Positions 34,992-42,895 of a DNA stretch of 64,000 nt are shown here, piece after piece; position 1 is the stretch's first letter, and each line of letters starts with the position of its first letter. Source of the stretch: Saccharopolyspora rosea (lineage in GTDB: Bacteria > Actinomycetota > Actinomycetes > Mycobacteriales > Pseudonocardiaceae); assembly GCF_025643595.1 (NCBI RefSeq), contig NZ_CP102826.1, positions 3,968,001 through 4,032,000 on the forward strand, read 5' to 3'. Made by a program: the position numbers and the translations under genes. A model generated the notes under the pieces. That model saw only the letters and a list, made by a program, of their open reading frames with translations. It searched no databases and was not told the DNA's origin.

Positions 34992-35872
34992 CGCGGCCGG
35001 GCCCCGGTGCGCTCGGCTTCGCGCACGGCCGCCGCGTAGCGGCGCGGATCACCGGTCGGGCCGAGCAGTTCCGGCAGCGCCTCGACCGACGGGACCGGGT
35101 ACGACGACCGCAGCCGCCGGAAGTTGCGGTCGTGCTGCTGCCAGCGGTCGGGTCTGCGGTGGCTCAGGTGGATGCCCGCCGCCTCCGCGGTGACGACGCG
35201 GCGCACGCCCATGCGGTGCAACCGCATGCCCAGCTCGATGTCCTCGCACCCCCAGCCCAGCCCGTACGCCTCGTCGAAACCCCCTGCCGCACGCCACGTT
35301 CCCCGCGACATCGACACGTTCGCCCCGACGCAGCCGAGCCACGGTGCCACGTCGGGCAGCGTGCCGTCGGCCATCGCCGCCACGGCGCGCTCCAGCGCGT
35401 TGGCGACCAGCCGGTGCCGCCGCCCGGCGGTCCCGGCCAGCAGGGCGTCCCGGCGTTCCCGCACCTGCTGCGCGCTCGCGCCGTCGAGTTCGGCGAGCAA
35501 CCGCTCGGCCGACGGCAGCTCCCGGAGTCCACCGTGGACGAACCGGTCCGGCCCCGCCGCCGCCACGTGCGCGGCGACGAAACCGGACCCGACGAGGACG
35601 TCGTCGTCGAGGAAGACCAGGTGCTCGCCCGCCGCCGCGGCGGCGCCGGCGTTGCGGGCCGCGGCACGGCCGCGCTCCGCGCCGCGCACGACCACGACCG
35701 GCAGCGGCGCGGCGGCGGCGACGGCGCGGGTGTCGTCGGTGCACCCGTCGTCGACCAGCACGACCTCCGTCGCCGGGGCGTCCCGCTGCTCGGCCAGGCA
35801 CGCCAGGGTCAGCGCCAGTCGCGGGGCTTTGTCGCGGGTGGGGACGACGACGCTGACGTGCGGCGCGGTCAC
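34988..35872 (-). CDS. mitB: Family 2 glycosyltransferase (MitB-like GlcNAc transferase)
   Basis: GT-A fold glycosyltransferase of 294 residues. VSVVVPTRDKAPRLALTLAC is the nucleotide-binding N-terminus, LVDDGCTDDT follows, and FLDDDVLVG is the metal-binding DxD. GWGCEDIELGMRLHRMG carries the catalytic ED. MitB attaches GlcNAc from UDP-GlcNAc to the nitrogen of carrier-bound AHBA; I assign this gene to that step on family and position, directly behind AHBA synthase. Start GTG 35872 overlaps the AHBA synthase stop (GTGA). Confidence 0.9.
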   Translation of the reverse strand: MTAPHVSVVVPTRDKAPRLALTLACLAEQRDAPATEVVLVDDGCTDDTRAVAAAAPLPVVVVRGAERGRAAARNAGAAAAAGEHLVFLDDDVLVGSGFVAAHVAAAGPDRFVHGGLRELPSAERLLAELDGASAQQVRERRDALLAGTAGRRHRLVANALERAVAAMADGTLPDVAPWLGCVGANVSMSRGTWRAAGGFDEAYGLGWGCEDIELGMRLHRMGVRRVVTAEAAGIHLSHRRPDRWQQHDRNFRRLRSSYPVPSVEALPELLGPTGDPRRYAAAVREAERTGARPR

Positions 35873-37029
35873 AGCCGCCCGACCTCCTCGGCCACCAGCG
35901 CCGCGACCGCGTGCATCTGCTCCTCGGAGCCGAGCAGCACCCGGTGGTGCAGCCAGACGCAGTCGCGGCTGAGCCGCTCGCTGTTGGGGCACCGCTCGGC
36001 GAGTTCGTCCGCGGACAGCGCCGGTGCGGCGGCCCGCCAGAACCCTTCGGTGCGGTGCACCGCGCGGAACCCGACGAACGCGGGCAGCCCCGCCCCGACC
36101 AGCCGGTCGACCAGTTCGTCGCGCTGCTGCTCGCCCAGCCCCGGCACCCGGAACATCGCCATGTAGTGCGGGTTGCGGTCGCACCGCTCGTCCGCCCCCT
36201 GCGGTCGCACCCCGGGGATCGCGGACAGCAGTCCGCGCAGCACCGCCCAGCGCTGCTCGCGCACCGAGATCTGTTCCTCCAACCGGGCGAGTTGGGCGCG
36301 CAGCACGCTCGCGGCGAACTCGCCCATCCGGAAGTTCGAGCCCGAGGTGCGATGCCGGTAGTGGCGGTCGGTGCGCGGTCTGCCGCAGCTGTGCCGGACG
36401 AACGCCTCCTCCCACATCGCGTCGTCGTCGAACAGCACCGCGCCACCCTCGCCCGCCGTCATCAGCTTGCCGTTCTGGAAGCTGAACGCCGCGGGTCCTT
36501 CCAGTTCACCGATCCGGCGGCCCCGCCACCGCGCGCCGTGCGCGTGCGCGGCGTCCTGGAGCACCAGCACGCCCGCGTCCGCGGCGACCTTGCCCAACGC
36601 GTCCACATCGGACACTTGTCCCGCCATGTGCACGGGCATGATGACCCGGGTGCGGTCGGTGACGGCGGCGGAGGCGGCGTCCGGCGACATGCAGTAGGTG
36701 TCCGGATCGACGTCCACCGGCACCGGCACGCCCCCGGCCAGCTGCACCGCCAACGACGAGGAGATGAAGGTGAACGCGGGCACCAGCACCTCCTCGCCGG
36801 GAGCCAGGCCGAGCACCTCCAGCGCGAGCTGGAGGGCGTGCGTGCCGTTGGTGACCGCCAGCGCCCGGCGCGCGCCGTGGTGGCGGGCGAACTCCTCCTC
36901 GAAGGCGGTCACCTCCGCGCCGCCGACGCGCCACCACTGGCCCTGTTCCAACGCCCGCAGCAGACCCGCGCGTTCGGCGTCGTCGAACTGCGGCCAGGCG
37001 GGAAATTCCAGTTCCGCACGAGCGCTCAT
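35869..37029 (-). CDS. mitA: 3-amino-5-hydroxybenzoate (AHBA) synthase
   Basis: PLP enzyme of 386 residues of the DegT/DnrJ fold and specifically AHBA synthase. Long stretches agree with RifK as I remember it: EFPAWPQ-DDAER, ALEQGQWWR-GG, NGTHALQLAL, PAFTFISSS, VIMPVHMAG, QDAAHAHGARW, SFQNGKLMTAGEGGAV (catalytic lysine) and LRHSCGRPR-type VRHSCGRPRTDR. It dehydrates and aromatises 5-amino-5-deoxy-3-dehydroshikimate to AHBA, the starter of ansamycins and of the mitomycin core. It heads the minus-strand core operon from ATG 37029; 132 bases separate it from the divergent gene at 37162, where the promoter should be. Confidence 0.95.
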   Translation of the reverse strand: MSARAELEFPAWPQFDDAERAGLLRALEQGQWWRVGGAEVTAFEEEFARHHGARRALAVTNGTHALQLALEVLGLAPGEEVLVPAFTFISSSLAVQLAGGVPVPVDVDPDTYCMSPDAASAAVTDRTRVIMPVHMAGQVSDVDALGKVAADAGVLVLQDAAHAHGARWRGRRIGELEGPAAFSFQNGKLMTAGEGGAVLFDDDAMWEEAFVRHSCGRPRTDRHYRHRTSGSNFRMGEFAASVLRAQLARLEEQISVREQRWAVLRGLLSAIPGVRPQGADERCDRNPHYMAMFRVPGLGEQQRDELVDRLVGAGLPAFVGFRAVHRTEGFWRAAAPALSADELAERCPNSERLSRDCVWLHHRVLLGSEEQMHAVAALVAEEVGRL

Positions 37030-37161
37030 GGCTCCCCTTTTCGGTCCGGGCGTTTTTCCGACCAGTCTCACGTCGTTCCCGACAGGTTGTCGAGAGGCGT
37101 TCCCGCGGATTTCCACGACGACGTTGACATTCGGCGAACCCCGGACGGAAGCTCCGGTTCC

Positions 37162-38001
37162 ATGGACATCTCCGTGGCTTTGCCGAACATGATTCCGGGC
37201 ACTCCCGGAACCGCGTTGCTCGAATGGGCGGTGCGCGCCGAGGAACGCGGGTTCTCCTCGCTCGCCGCGACCGACCGCCTCGTCTACCCGGGCTACGACC
37301 CGGTGTCCGCGCTGGCCGCCGCGGCGGGCCGCACGTCCCGGATCGGCCTGCTCAGCAACGTGCTCATCGCCCCGCTGCGCGCCCCGGTGGAGCTGGCGAA
37401 GCAGGCCGCCGGGCTGGACCAGCTCTCCGGGGGCCGGTTCACCCTCGGGCTCGCTCCGGGCGTGCGCGCGGACGACTTCGACGCCGCCGACCGCGACTTC
37501 ACCGACCGGGTGGCCCGGTTCGACCGCGACATCGCCGCGCTGCGCGAGCTGTGGGCGGCCGGGACCGTCGGCCCGCGGCCGGTGCGCGGCCACGTCCCGG
37601 TGCTCGTCGGCGGCGTCACCGCGGCCGCGGCCGAACGCGCGGCGCGCTGGGCGGACGGCTGGACCGCGCCGGGGCTCACCCCGGACCGGACGAGCGAGCT
37701 GGCCGACCGCGTGCGCAAGGCGTGGTCGCGCGCCGGCCGCCCTGGTCGGCCCCGCATCGTCATGCTGCTGCGGTTCGCGCTCGGCGCCGACGTCGCGGAG
37801 GCCGCCGACGCGTTCGTCCGCGACTACTTCGCGGTGCTCGGGCCGGCGGCCGAGGACTTCGTGCGCGACACCCCGCGCGATGCGGCGTCGATCCGCGCGG
37901 CGCTGCGCGCGTTCGCCGACTGCGGGGTGGACGAGGTGGTGTTCCACCCCACCGTCGGCGACCCCGCGCAGGTCGACCGGCTCGCCGACGTCACGCTGTA
38001 G
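37162..38001 (+). CDS. LLM-class F420-dependent oxidoreductase
   Basis: Luciferase-like protein of 279 residues, short for the family, similar to F420-dependent tetrahydromethanopterin-reductase-type proteins. MDISVALPNMIPG, SLAATDRLVYPGYDPV, RIGLLSNVLIAPLRAPVELAKQ and LDQLSGGRFTLGLAPG are characteristic. Start ATG 37162; no strong Shine-Dalgarno. It is divergent from AHBA synthase, and its end overlaps by 11 bases the end of another member of the same family on the opposite strand. The two are diverged copies rather than a recent duplication. Confidence 0.88.
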   Translation: MDISVALPNMIPGTPGTALLEWAVRAEERGFSSLAATDRLVYPGYDPVSALAAAAGRTSRIGLLSNVLIAPLRAPVELAKQAAGLDQLSGGRFTLGLAPGVRADDFDAADRDFTDRVARFDRDIAALRELWAAGTVGPRPVRGHVPVLVGGVTAAAAERAARWADGWTAPGLTPDRTSELADRVRKAWSRAGRPGRPRIVMLLRFALGADVAEAADAFVRDYFAVLGPAAEDFVRDTPRDAASIRAALRAFADCGVDEVVFHPTVGDPAQVDRLADVTL

Positions 38002-38767
38002 CGCGGCGCGAGCGCGCCAGCAGCGTGCGCACCGGCGCCATGTCGAACGGGTCGCGGAGCTGGACGACGACTTCGTCGGCACCGGCGCGCAGCAGGTCGT
38101 CGAGCAGGTCGAGCTGGTCGGGCTCGGTGATGAAGGCACTGCGGCGCAGGGTGCCGGGCTCCCGGCCGACCCGCGCGCACCACGCGTCGAGGTGGCGACT
38201 GCTCTCGACGAACTTCCAGGCCATGGTGTTCCACCGGTCGGCGTGCTGGGCGACGAGCCGCAGCAGGATCCGGCGGCCGTCGCCGCCGATGAGCAGCGGC
38301 AGGTCTCCCCGTGGCGGCGGGTTCAGCACGTCGAGCCGCGCCCGCACGCGCCGGACGGCGTCCTCCAGGCCCGCGACCCGTTCCGGCGCGGGCCGGAACC
38401 GGTAGCCGTACTCGGCGCAGTCGCGCTCGACCCACCCGGCGCCGAGCCCCAGGACCAGCCTGCCGCCGCAGAGGTGGTCGACGGTCCGCGCCATGTCGGC
38501 GAGCAGGTCGGGATTGCGGAACTCGTAGTTGGTGACGAGCGGTCCGATGGTCGCCGTCCGGGTGTCGGCGGCCATCGCGGCGAGCAACGTCCACGCCTCG
38601 AAGTGCGTCCCGTCCGGATCGCCGGTGAGCGGGAAGAAGTGGTCCCACAGCCACAGCGAGTCCACGCCCTCGGCATCGGCTGCCCGCCAGGCGTCGCGCA
38701 GGCGGTCCACGGTGGTGTGCTGCGGCGCCAGCCACACCCCGACGTCGAACGATCGGTCAGCGCGCAT
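37991..38767 (-). CDS. LLM-class F420-dependent oxidoreductase
   Basis: Luciferase-like protein of 258 residues. FDVGVWLAPQHTTVDRLRD, GVDSLWLWDHFFPL, TIGPLVTNYEFRNPDLLADM and DHLCGGRLVLGLGAGWVERDC are the family blocks. ATG 38767 has GGAGG nine bases upstream; the frame is open to 38800 without a better start. It lies tail to tail with the previous gene and head to head, 68 bases apart, with the dioxygenase gene, so that short gap must hold two promoters. Confidence 0.87.
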   Translation of the reverse strand: MRADRSFDVGVWLAPQHTTVDRLRDAWRAADAEGVDSLWLWDHFFPLTGDPDGTHFEAWTLLAAMAADTRTATIGPLVTNYEFRNPDLLADMARTVDHLCGGRLVLGLGAGWVERDCAEYGYRFRPAPERVAGLEDAVRRVRARLDVLNPPPRGDLPLLIGGDGRRILLRLVAQHADRWNTMAWKFVESSRHLDAWCARVGREPGTLRRSAFITEPDQLDLLDDLLRAGADEVVVQLRDPFDMAPVRTLLARSRRATA

Positions 38768-38835
38768 CTCTGAATTCCTCCGACAACGGCGGACGAACAA
38801 TTCCGGAACTGATTTTCCGGTGCTAGCCTCGAATT

Positions 38836-39603
38836 ATGCCAGCAGAACTCACCGATGACCCGGAGAAAGCCGCGCACGATCTCACCGAACACGGTTACTG
38901 CCTCCTCGAATGCCCTCTCGAAGAATCGCGATTCCGCGCCCTGCGCGACCGGCTCGAACAAGTGCGGAGCCAGGAACGCGAGGACGGCACCGGCTACATC
39001 TACGACGGCGACAACCAACGCGTTTTCAGCCTCCTCAACAAGGGAATCGAGTTCGAGGAGCTGGTTCAGGAGCCGACCGTGCTGCGGCTCATGGAGGAGG
39101 TGCTCGGGTACAACTTCCTGCTGTCCAGCACGCACGCCAACATCGCGGGCCCCGGCGGGGCGTCGATGTACCTGCACGCGGACCAGACGTTCTGCCGGGC
39201 GCCGTGGCCGCCGTACGCGCTGGTGGCCAACAGCATGTGGATGCTCGACGACTTCACCCCGGACAACGGCGCGACGCGGATCGTGCCCGGCAGCCACCGG
39301 TGGGGGCGCCAGCCCGACTACCTGGGGGGCGAGGGCAACCACCCCACCGTCCCGGTGTGCGCCCCGGCGGGGTCGGTGATGGTCTTCGACGGCAGGTTGT
39401 GGCACCAGACGGGCGAGAACACCACCGAAGGCCAGTACCGGCGGGGCATCCTCAACTACTACTGCCGGGGTTACGTCCGGCAGCAGCAGAACTTCTTCGT
39501 CGGGCTCGACCCGGCCGTGCTCGACCGCGCCACCCCGCGGATGCGCCGGCTGCTCGGCTGGGAGAACTACCTGTCCCTGGGGATGTTGGACGGGCTGCCG
39601 TGA
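38836..39603 (+). CDS. Phytanoyl-CoA dioxygenase (PhyH) family Fe(II)/2-oxoglutarate oxygenase
   Basis: Non-haem iron dioxygenase of 255 residues. The iron facial triad is visible as H-x-D in MYLHADQTF and the distal histidine in GRLWHQTGENTTEG, followed by the 2-oxoglutarate-binding arginine in QYRRGILNYY. LSSTHANIAGPGGASM and NGATRIVPGSHRWG are the usual strands. PhyH enzymes in biosynthetic clusters hydroxylate, desaturate or cyclise. The target here is unknown; C-H oxidation of the sugar-derived part is a reasonable guess. It overlaps the next gene by four bases. Confidence 0.88.
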   Translation: MPAELTDDPEKAAHDLTEHGYCLLECPLEESRFRALRDRLEQVRSQEREDGTGYIYDGDNQRVFSLLNKGIEFEELVQEPTVLRLMEEVLGYNFLLSSTHANIAGPGGASMYLHADQTFCRAPWPPYALVANSMWMLDDFTPDNGATRIVPGSHRWGRQPDYLGGEGNHPTVPVCAPAGSVMVFDGRLWHQTGENTTEGQYRRGILNYYCRGYVRQQQNFFVGLDPAVLDRATPRMRRLLGWENYLSLGMLDGLP

Positions 39604-40052
39604 GCGGTGTGCCCGCGGTCCGGCTCGCCTGCGCGGTCCCGCCCGCAACGCCGGACGACGTCCTGGCGCCGTGGGCCCGGATCCTCGCTCCGCACGTCAC
39701 CGTGCGGACCGCGGCGGACCCGGGCGCGGACGACCTGCCGTTGGCCCTGTTCGGCGCGCACGACCAGGCGGTCACGGCGCTCGCCGTGGCCGAGCGCCGC
39801 ACCGCGGCGGGCCGCGCGCCCTGCGCGCTGCTCGTCTGCGACTGCCCCGCCCCGCCCTCCGGTGGGCTCGACTGCCCGGTCGTCGCGCTGGCCGGGCGGT
39901 CCCCCGCCCGCGAGATGGCGGGCTGGCGCGCGGTGACCACCGGCGACTTCGTGGTCCGCGTGCTGGGCGGCGCCGAACCGCCACCGCACGGCCGCCCGTC
40001 GCGAGCGGTCGCGCTGCTGCTCCAGGAGGAGCTGCGGGTCTGGCCCTACTGA
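39600..40052 (+). CDS. Hypothetical protein, 150 aa
   Basis: Not recognised. It starts at GTG 39600, overlapping the dioxygenase stop (GTGA). The product has alternating strands and helices (LALFGAHDQAVTALAVAERR, ALLVCDCPAPPSG, CPVVALAGRSPAREM) that look like a small alpha/beta fold, and ends with LLLQEELRVWPY. It has no signal peptide or membrane helix. Coupling to the dioxygenase suggests a shared step. Its end overlaps by seven bases the end of the convergent MtrA-like/ACP gene. Confidence 0.65.
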   Translation: MSGVPAVRLACAVPPATPDDVLAPWARILAPHVTVRTAADPGADDLPLALFGAHDQAVTALAVAERRTAAGRAPCALLVCDCPAPPSGGLDCPVVALAGRSPAREMAGWRAVTTGDFVVRVLGGAEPPPHGRPSRAVALLLQEELRVWPY

Positions 40053-40294
40053 ACCGGCCGACGGCCGGAAGCGCAGCGGTGGAGTTCGGCCGGGGTCGTC
40101 CGGCGGAGGTCGACGTCGTCGGCCAGGTCGAGGCCGTACTCCTGCTCCAGCACGATGGCCAGTTCGATCAGCCGCACCGAGTCCACCCCGACCTGCTCAC
40201 CCAGCGGCCGGTCCGGGTGCAGTTCCGGGCCGTCCGCGCCCAGCAGCGCGCCGATCCGGCGGGTGAATTCCTCCAACGACCCCGTTCCCGGCAT
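40046..40294 (-). other. Acyl carrier protein domain with its own possible internal start (MmcB-like)
   Basis: The last 82 codons of the MtrA-like gene encode a self-standing ACP. The in-frame ATG at 40294 is preceded by GAGGAG at a spacing of seven, better than many real starts in this window. The attachment motif is GVDS, and the helix after it (VRLIELAIVLEQEYGLDLAD) is standard. If internal initiation occurs, the cell would hold both fused and free carrier, the free one matching the stand-alone carrier MmcB known for AHBA loading in mitomycin biosynthesis. Confidence 0.6.
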
Positions 40295-41071
40295 CGTCGA
40301 CTCCTCTCCTGTCGGTCGGCGCAGCGGGATGTCCTGGCAGTAGTCGAGTTCCAGCCGCAGCGCCGTCTCGGCCTTGGCCAGTTCCGCGCCCAGGTACCCG
40401 GCGTGGCCGGGGTCGCGGACGAGACCGGCGCCGACCACGCCCAGCAGCACGGATTCCGCCCGCCTGCCGCGGATCTCGTGCCCGGCGGTGAAGTCGTCCC
40501 GGTAGTGCCGGAGGACCACGTCGCGCCGCCCGCGGTCTAGCGACACCACGAAGAACCCCTCGCCCGCGGACGCGATCGGCCGACGTCGCCCCCCGGGCCG
40601 CAGCCGGCGGAAGCGCGGTCCGGCGATCGGCGCGACATCGGGCGTCCGGGCACCGCATCCGGCGGCGACCTCGGCGATCCGCGGCTCCAGCACCGCCGGG
40701 TCGGTGACCTCGCGCAGGTCCACCAGGCGCACCCGCCTCCGAAACGAGTCCACATCGGACGACCGGAGTCCGGGCAGCTGCGGGCGGTACCCGACGGCGC
40801 CCACGATCCGCTGCCGCGGCCCGGCCACCCCGGAGCGCACCAGCGCGACGAGGCTCTGGCCCTGGCGGAACAGGCGCGAGTCGGGACCGCAGACCAGCAG
40901 CACCCGGATCGACGGGTGGTTCAGCACGGAGCGCACCAGCTCCTCGACGCCCAGGTTGGCGGTGCGCAGCGGAGCGGCGACCGCCACACCGGGCGCGGCG
41001 CGCAGCCGGACGGCCAGCTCGGTCGACCCGAGGGTGCACACGCCGACGACCGCGGGCACGTCGGTCACCAT
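40046..41071 (-). CDS. MtrA-like (methyl-H4MPT methyltransferase subunit A-like) protein fused to an acyl carrier domain
   Basis: A 341-residue protein in two parts. Residues 5-130 resemble MtrA of methanogens and DUF4346-type proteins: VVGVCTLGSTELAVRL, TANLGVEELVRSVLNHPSIRVLLVCG, GQSLVALVRSGV and IVGAVGYRPQLPGL. The histidine that binds cobalt in MtrA (in G-H-x-x-G-Q-S) is replaced (LFRQGQS), so corrinoid binding is doubtful. Residues 130-255 are less clear. From Met260 there is a complete acyl carrier domain with the phosphopantetheine serine at 298 (GVDSVRLIEL). AGGAGAGGAG lies just before codon 260, so the carrier may also be made alone. It is the last gene of a six-gene operon, overlapping the radical SAM gene by seven bases. 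Confidence 0.8.
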   Translation of the reverse strand: MVTDVPAVVGVCTLGSTELAVRLRAAPGVAVAAPLRTANLGVEELVRSVLNHPSIRVLLVCGPDSRLFRQGQSLVALVRSGVAGPRQRIVGAVGYRPQLPGLRSSDVDSFRRRVRLVDLREVTDPAVLEPRIAEVAAGCGARTPDVAPIAGPRFRRLRPGGRRRPIASAGEGFFVVSLDRGRRDVVLRHYRDDFTAGHEIRGRRAESVLLGVVGAGLVRDPGHAGYLGAELAKAETALRLELDYCQDIPLRRPTGEESTMPGTGSLEEFTRRIGALLGADGPELHPDRPLGEQVGVDSVRLIELAIVLEQEYGLDLADDVDLRRTTPAELHRCASGRRPVQ

Positions 41072-42894
41072 ACGGGACCAGCTCCCTCCCCGGTGTAGAC
41101 GCGCGGCAGGCCGCCGGGACGCTGATCGGGCAACGTGGAGGCGATTTCGGCGACGGAGACGCCGATCCGGTGCAGCGACTTGCTCAGCCGCAGCTGCTCG
41201 CTCTTGATCCGCCTGATGCGCGCGCGGAAGAACTCGTCGATCTCGACGACCTGCCTGCGCCGCTCGTCCGCGTCGAGCGTCCCGCCGAGCACTCCGTCCA
41301 GATTGGACATGAAGAAGTCGAAGTTGAACCTCCCCATCCGCTGCCGCAGCTCGTGCAACCAGCTCTTGAACGACTCCAGCTGTTCGGTCACCCCCGGGAT
41401 GTGGTGGAAACGCCGGTAGATCCGCGAGATGTAGGTCTGCACCACCACGTTGAACGTCTCGAACTCGAAAACCGCGGACTGCTCGGTGATCACGCCGCGC
41501 TCGTGGTAGTCGTCGTTGTTGTACAGCGAGGCGTAGTGCTTGGCCAGCAGTTCGACCCGCTCGTCCCGGAAGACGTAGCCGTACGGGTCGAGGGTGTCTC
41601 GGTAGCTGTCGTCGAGCAGGCCGTCGGCTTCCATCTTCTGCACGATCCGCGTCCCGGGGTAGATCTCCAGCCGCTCGGTCATCCGGCGCAGGTTGTGTCC
41701 CGAGTTGTCGCGCAGGAACTCCGCGTTGCGCACGATCGTGTCCACTGTGGCGTACGGGTGGAACGGGATGAACCCCATCGCGAGGTAGATGCCGTGCTCG
41801 CGGAGCATCCGGATGATCGTCGCGTTGTCCTCGACGGTCGCCCGCTTGTCCCACAGCAGCAGTTCCTCGGGCACTCCCGACTCGATGCCGACGTTGACCT
41901 TCTCCAGGCCCGAGCGCACGAGCAGGTCCATCAGATCGTGGTCGGCGGGCGTGTCCTTCCAGTTCTCCGCCCGCATGCACACGTTGTAGTAGACGTCCAG
42001 CCCGCGGTCGAGGATGCCCTGGGCGATCGTCGCGATCCGCTTCTTGCCGACCCTGCCGCCATCGGGGTCCTCGAAGGTCGAGTCGATGAAGTCGAACGTG
42101 CGGAAGCCGTAGGTGCGCACGAGGTGTTCGACCTCGTCGACGACGTTCTCCGGGCTGCGGGCCCGCCACGGTTTGCCCGCCTGCACGCGGTTCTTCAGGT
42201 GCGGGGCGGAGCAGAAGGTGCACTGGGCGACGCAGCCGCGCGAGGTGCTGACGCGCACGTACTCCAGCTTGTTGCCGTGCTGCTCCAACTGGTCCCGAGC
42301 GGGGAACGGCAGTGCGTCGAGGTCGTGGATCACCGGCCGCGGCGGGTTGCGGACCACCGCGCCGTCGGCGTCCCGGTGGAAGATCCCGGGGCAGCCGGAC
42401 ACCGGTTCACCGAGGGCGACCCGCTGGGCGAGGTCGAGGATCGTCGGTTCGCCCTCGCCCACCGCGACGACGTCGACGTTCGGATCGTTGTCCAGCACCT
42501 CGTGCCCGGCGAAGGTGCCCGCCGGCCCGCCGCAGACCACGAGCGCGTCCGGCAGCCGGTCGCGCAGCAGCGCGCTGACCGCGCGGCAGCTGTGCACGTT
42601 CAGGCTCATCAGGGTGAAGCACGCCAGGTGCGGTCCGAACCCGGCGATCGCCTCGATCGCGGATTCCTCGGCACCGTGCGGGATTTCGCGGATCTCCACG
42701 GTGAACCCGACCGACCGCAGCACCGCGGCCATGTAGGCGACCCCGAGGTGCTCCGGCGACATCACCATGTCGCCGTCCAACAGGACCAGGAAGCTGATCC
42801 GCGTCGCCGCGGGGTCGGCGATCCGCGGATCCAGCTCGATGTCGAAGTGCCCCGGCTTGCGCCTGACGGGGTCCAGCTTGAGCGCGGTGTCCAC
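41065..42894 (-). CDS. Cobalamin-binding-domain radical SAM enzyme (BchE-like, MmcD-like)
   Basis: A 609-residue enzyme with an N-terminal B12-binding Rossmann domain (SPEHLGVAYMAAVLRSVGF, then VVCGGPAGTFAGHEVL and VGEGEPTILDL) and a radical SAM core with GCVAQCTFCSAPHLK as the cluster motif, GIESGVPEEL and FIPFHPYAT. A C-terminal extension of about 170 residues is specific to the group. B12-type radical SAM proteins methylate unreactive carbons or catalyse ring-forming and oxidative reactions. A BchE-like protein (MmcD) is known in the mitomycin cluster from memory. Start GTG 42894 has GGGAGG six bases upstream and lies one base after the upstream stop. Confidence 0.9.
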   Translation of the reverse strand: MDTALKLDPVRRKPGHFDIELDPRIADPAATRISFLVLLDGDMVMSPEHLGVAYMAAVLRSVGFTVEIREIPHGAEESAIEAIAGFGPHLACFTLMSLNVHSCRAVSALLRDRLPDALVVCGGPAGTFAGHEVLDNDPNVDVVAVGEGEPTILDLAQRVALGEPVSGCPGIFHRDADGAVVRNPPRPVIHDLDALPFPARDQLEQHGNKLEYVRVSTSRGCVAQCTFCSAPHLKNRVQAGKPWRARSPENVVDEVEHLVRTYGFRTFDFIDSTFEDPDGGRVGKKRIATIAQGILDRGLDVYYNVCMRAENWKDTPADHDLMDLLVRSGLEKVNVGIESGVPEELLLWDKRATVEDNATIIRMLREHGIYLAMGFIPFHPYATVDTIVRNAEFLRDNSGHNLRRMTERLEIYPGTRIVQKMEADGLLDDSYRDTLDPYGYVFRDERVELLAKHYASLYNNDDYHERGVITEQSAVFEFETFNVVVQTYISRIYRRFHHIPGVTEQLESFKSWLHELRQRMGRFNFDFFMSNLDGVLGGTLDADERRRQVVEIDEFFRARIRRIKSEQLRLSKSLHRIGVSVAEIASTLPDQRPGGLPRVYTGEGAGPVW

Positions 42895-42895
42895 G

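Noticed and set aside
40046..41071. MtrA-like/ACP fusion as a frameshift artefact
   Set aside because: Both parts are in the same uninterrupted frame with a natural linker; no stop or frame change separates them.
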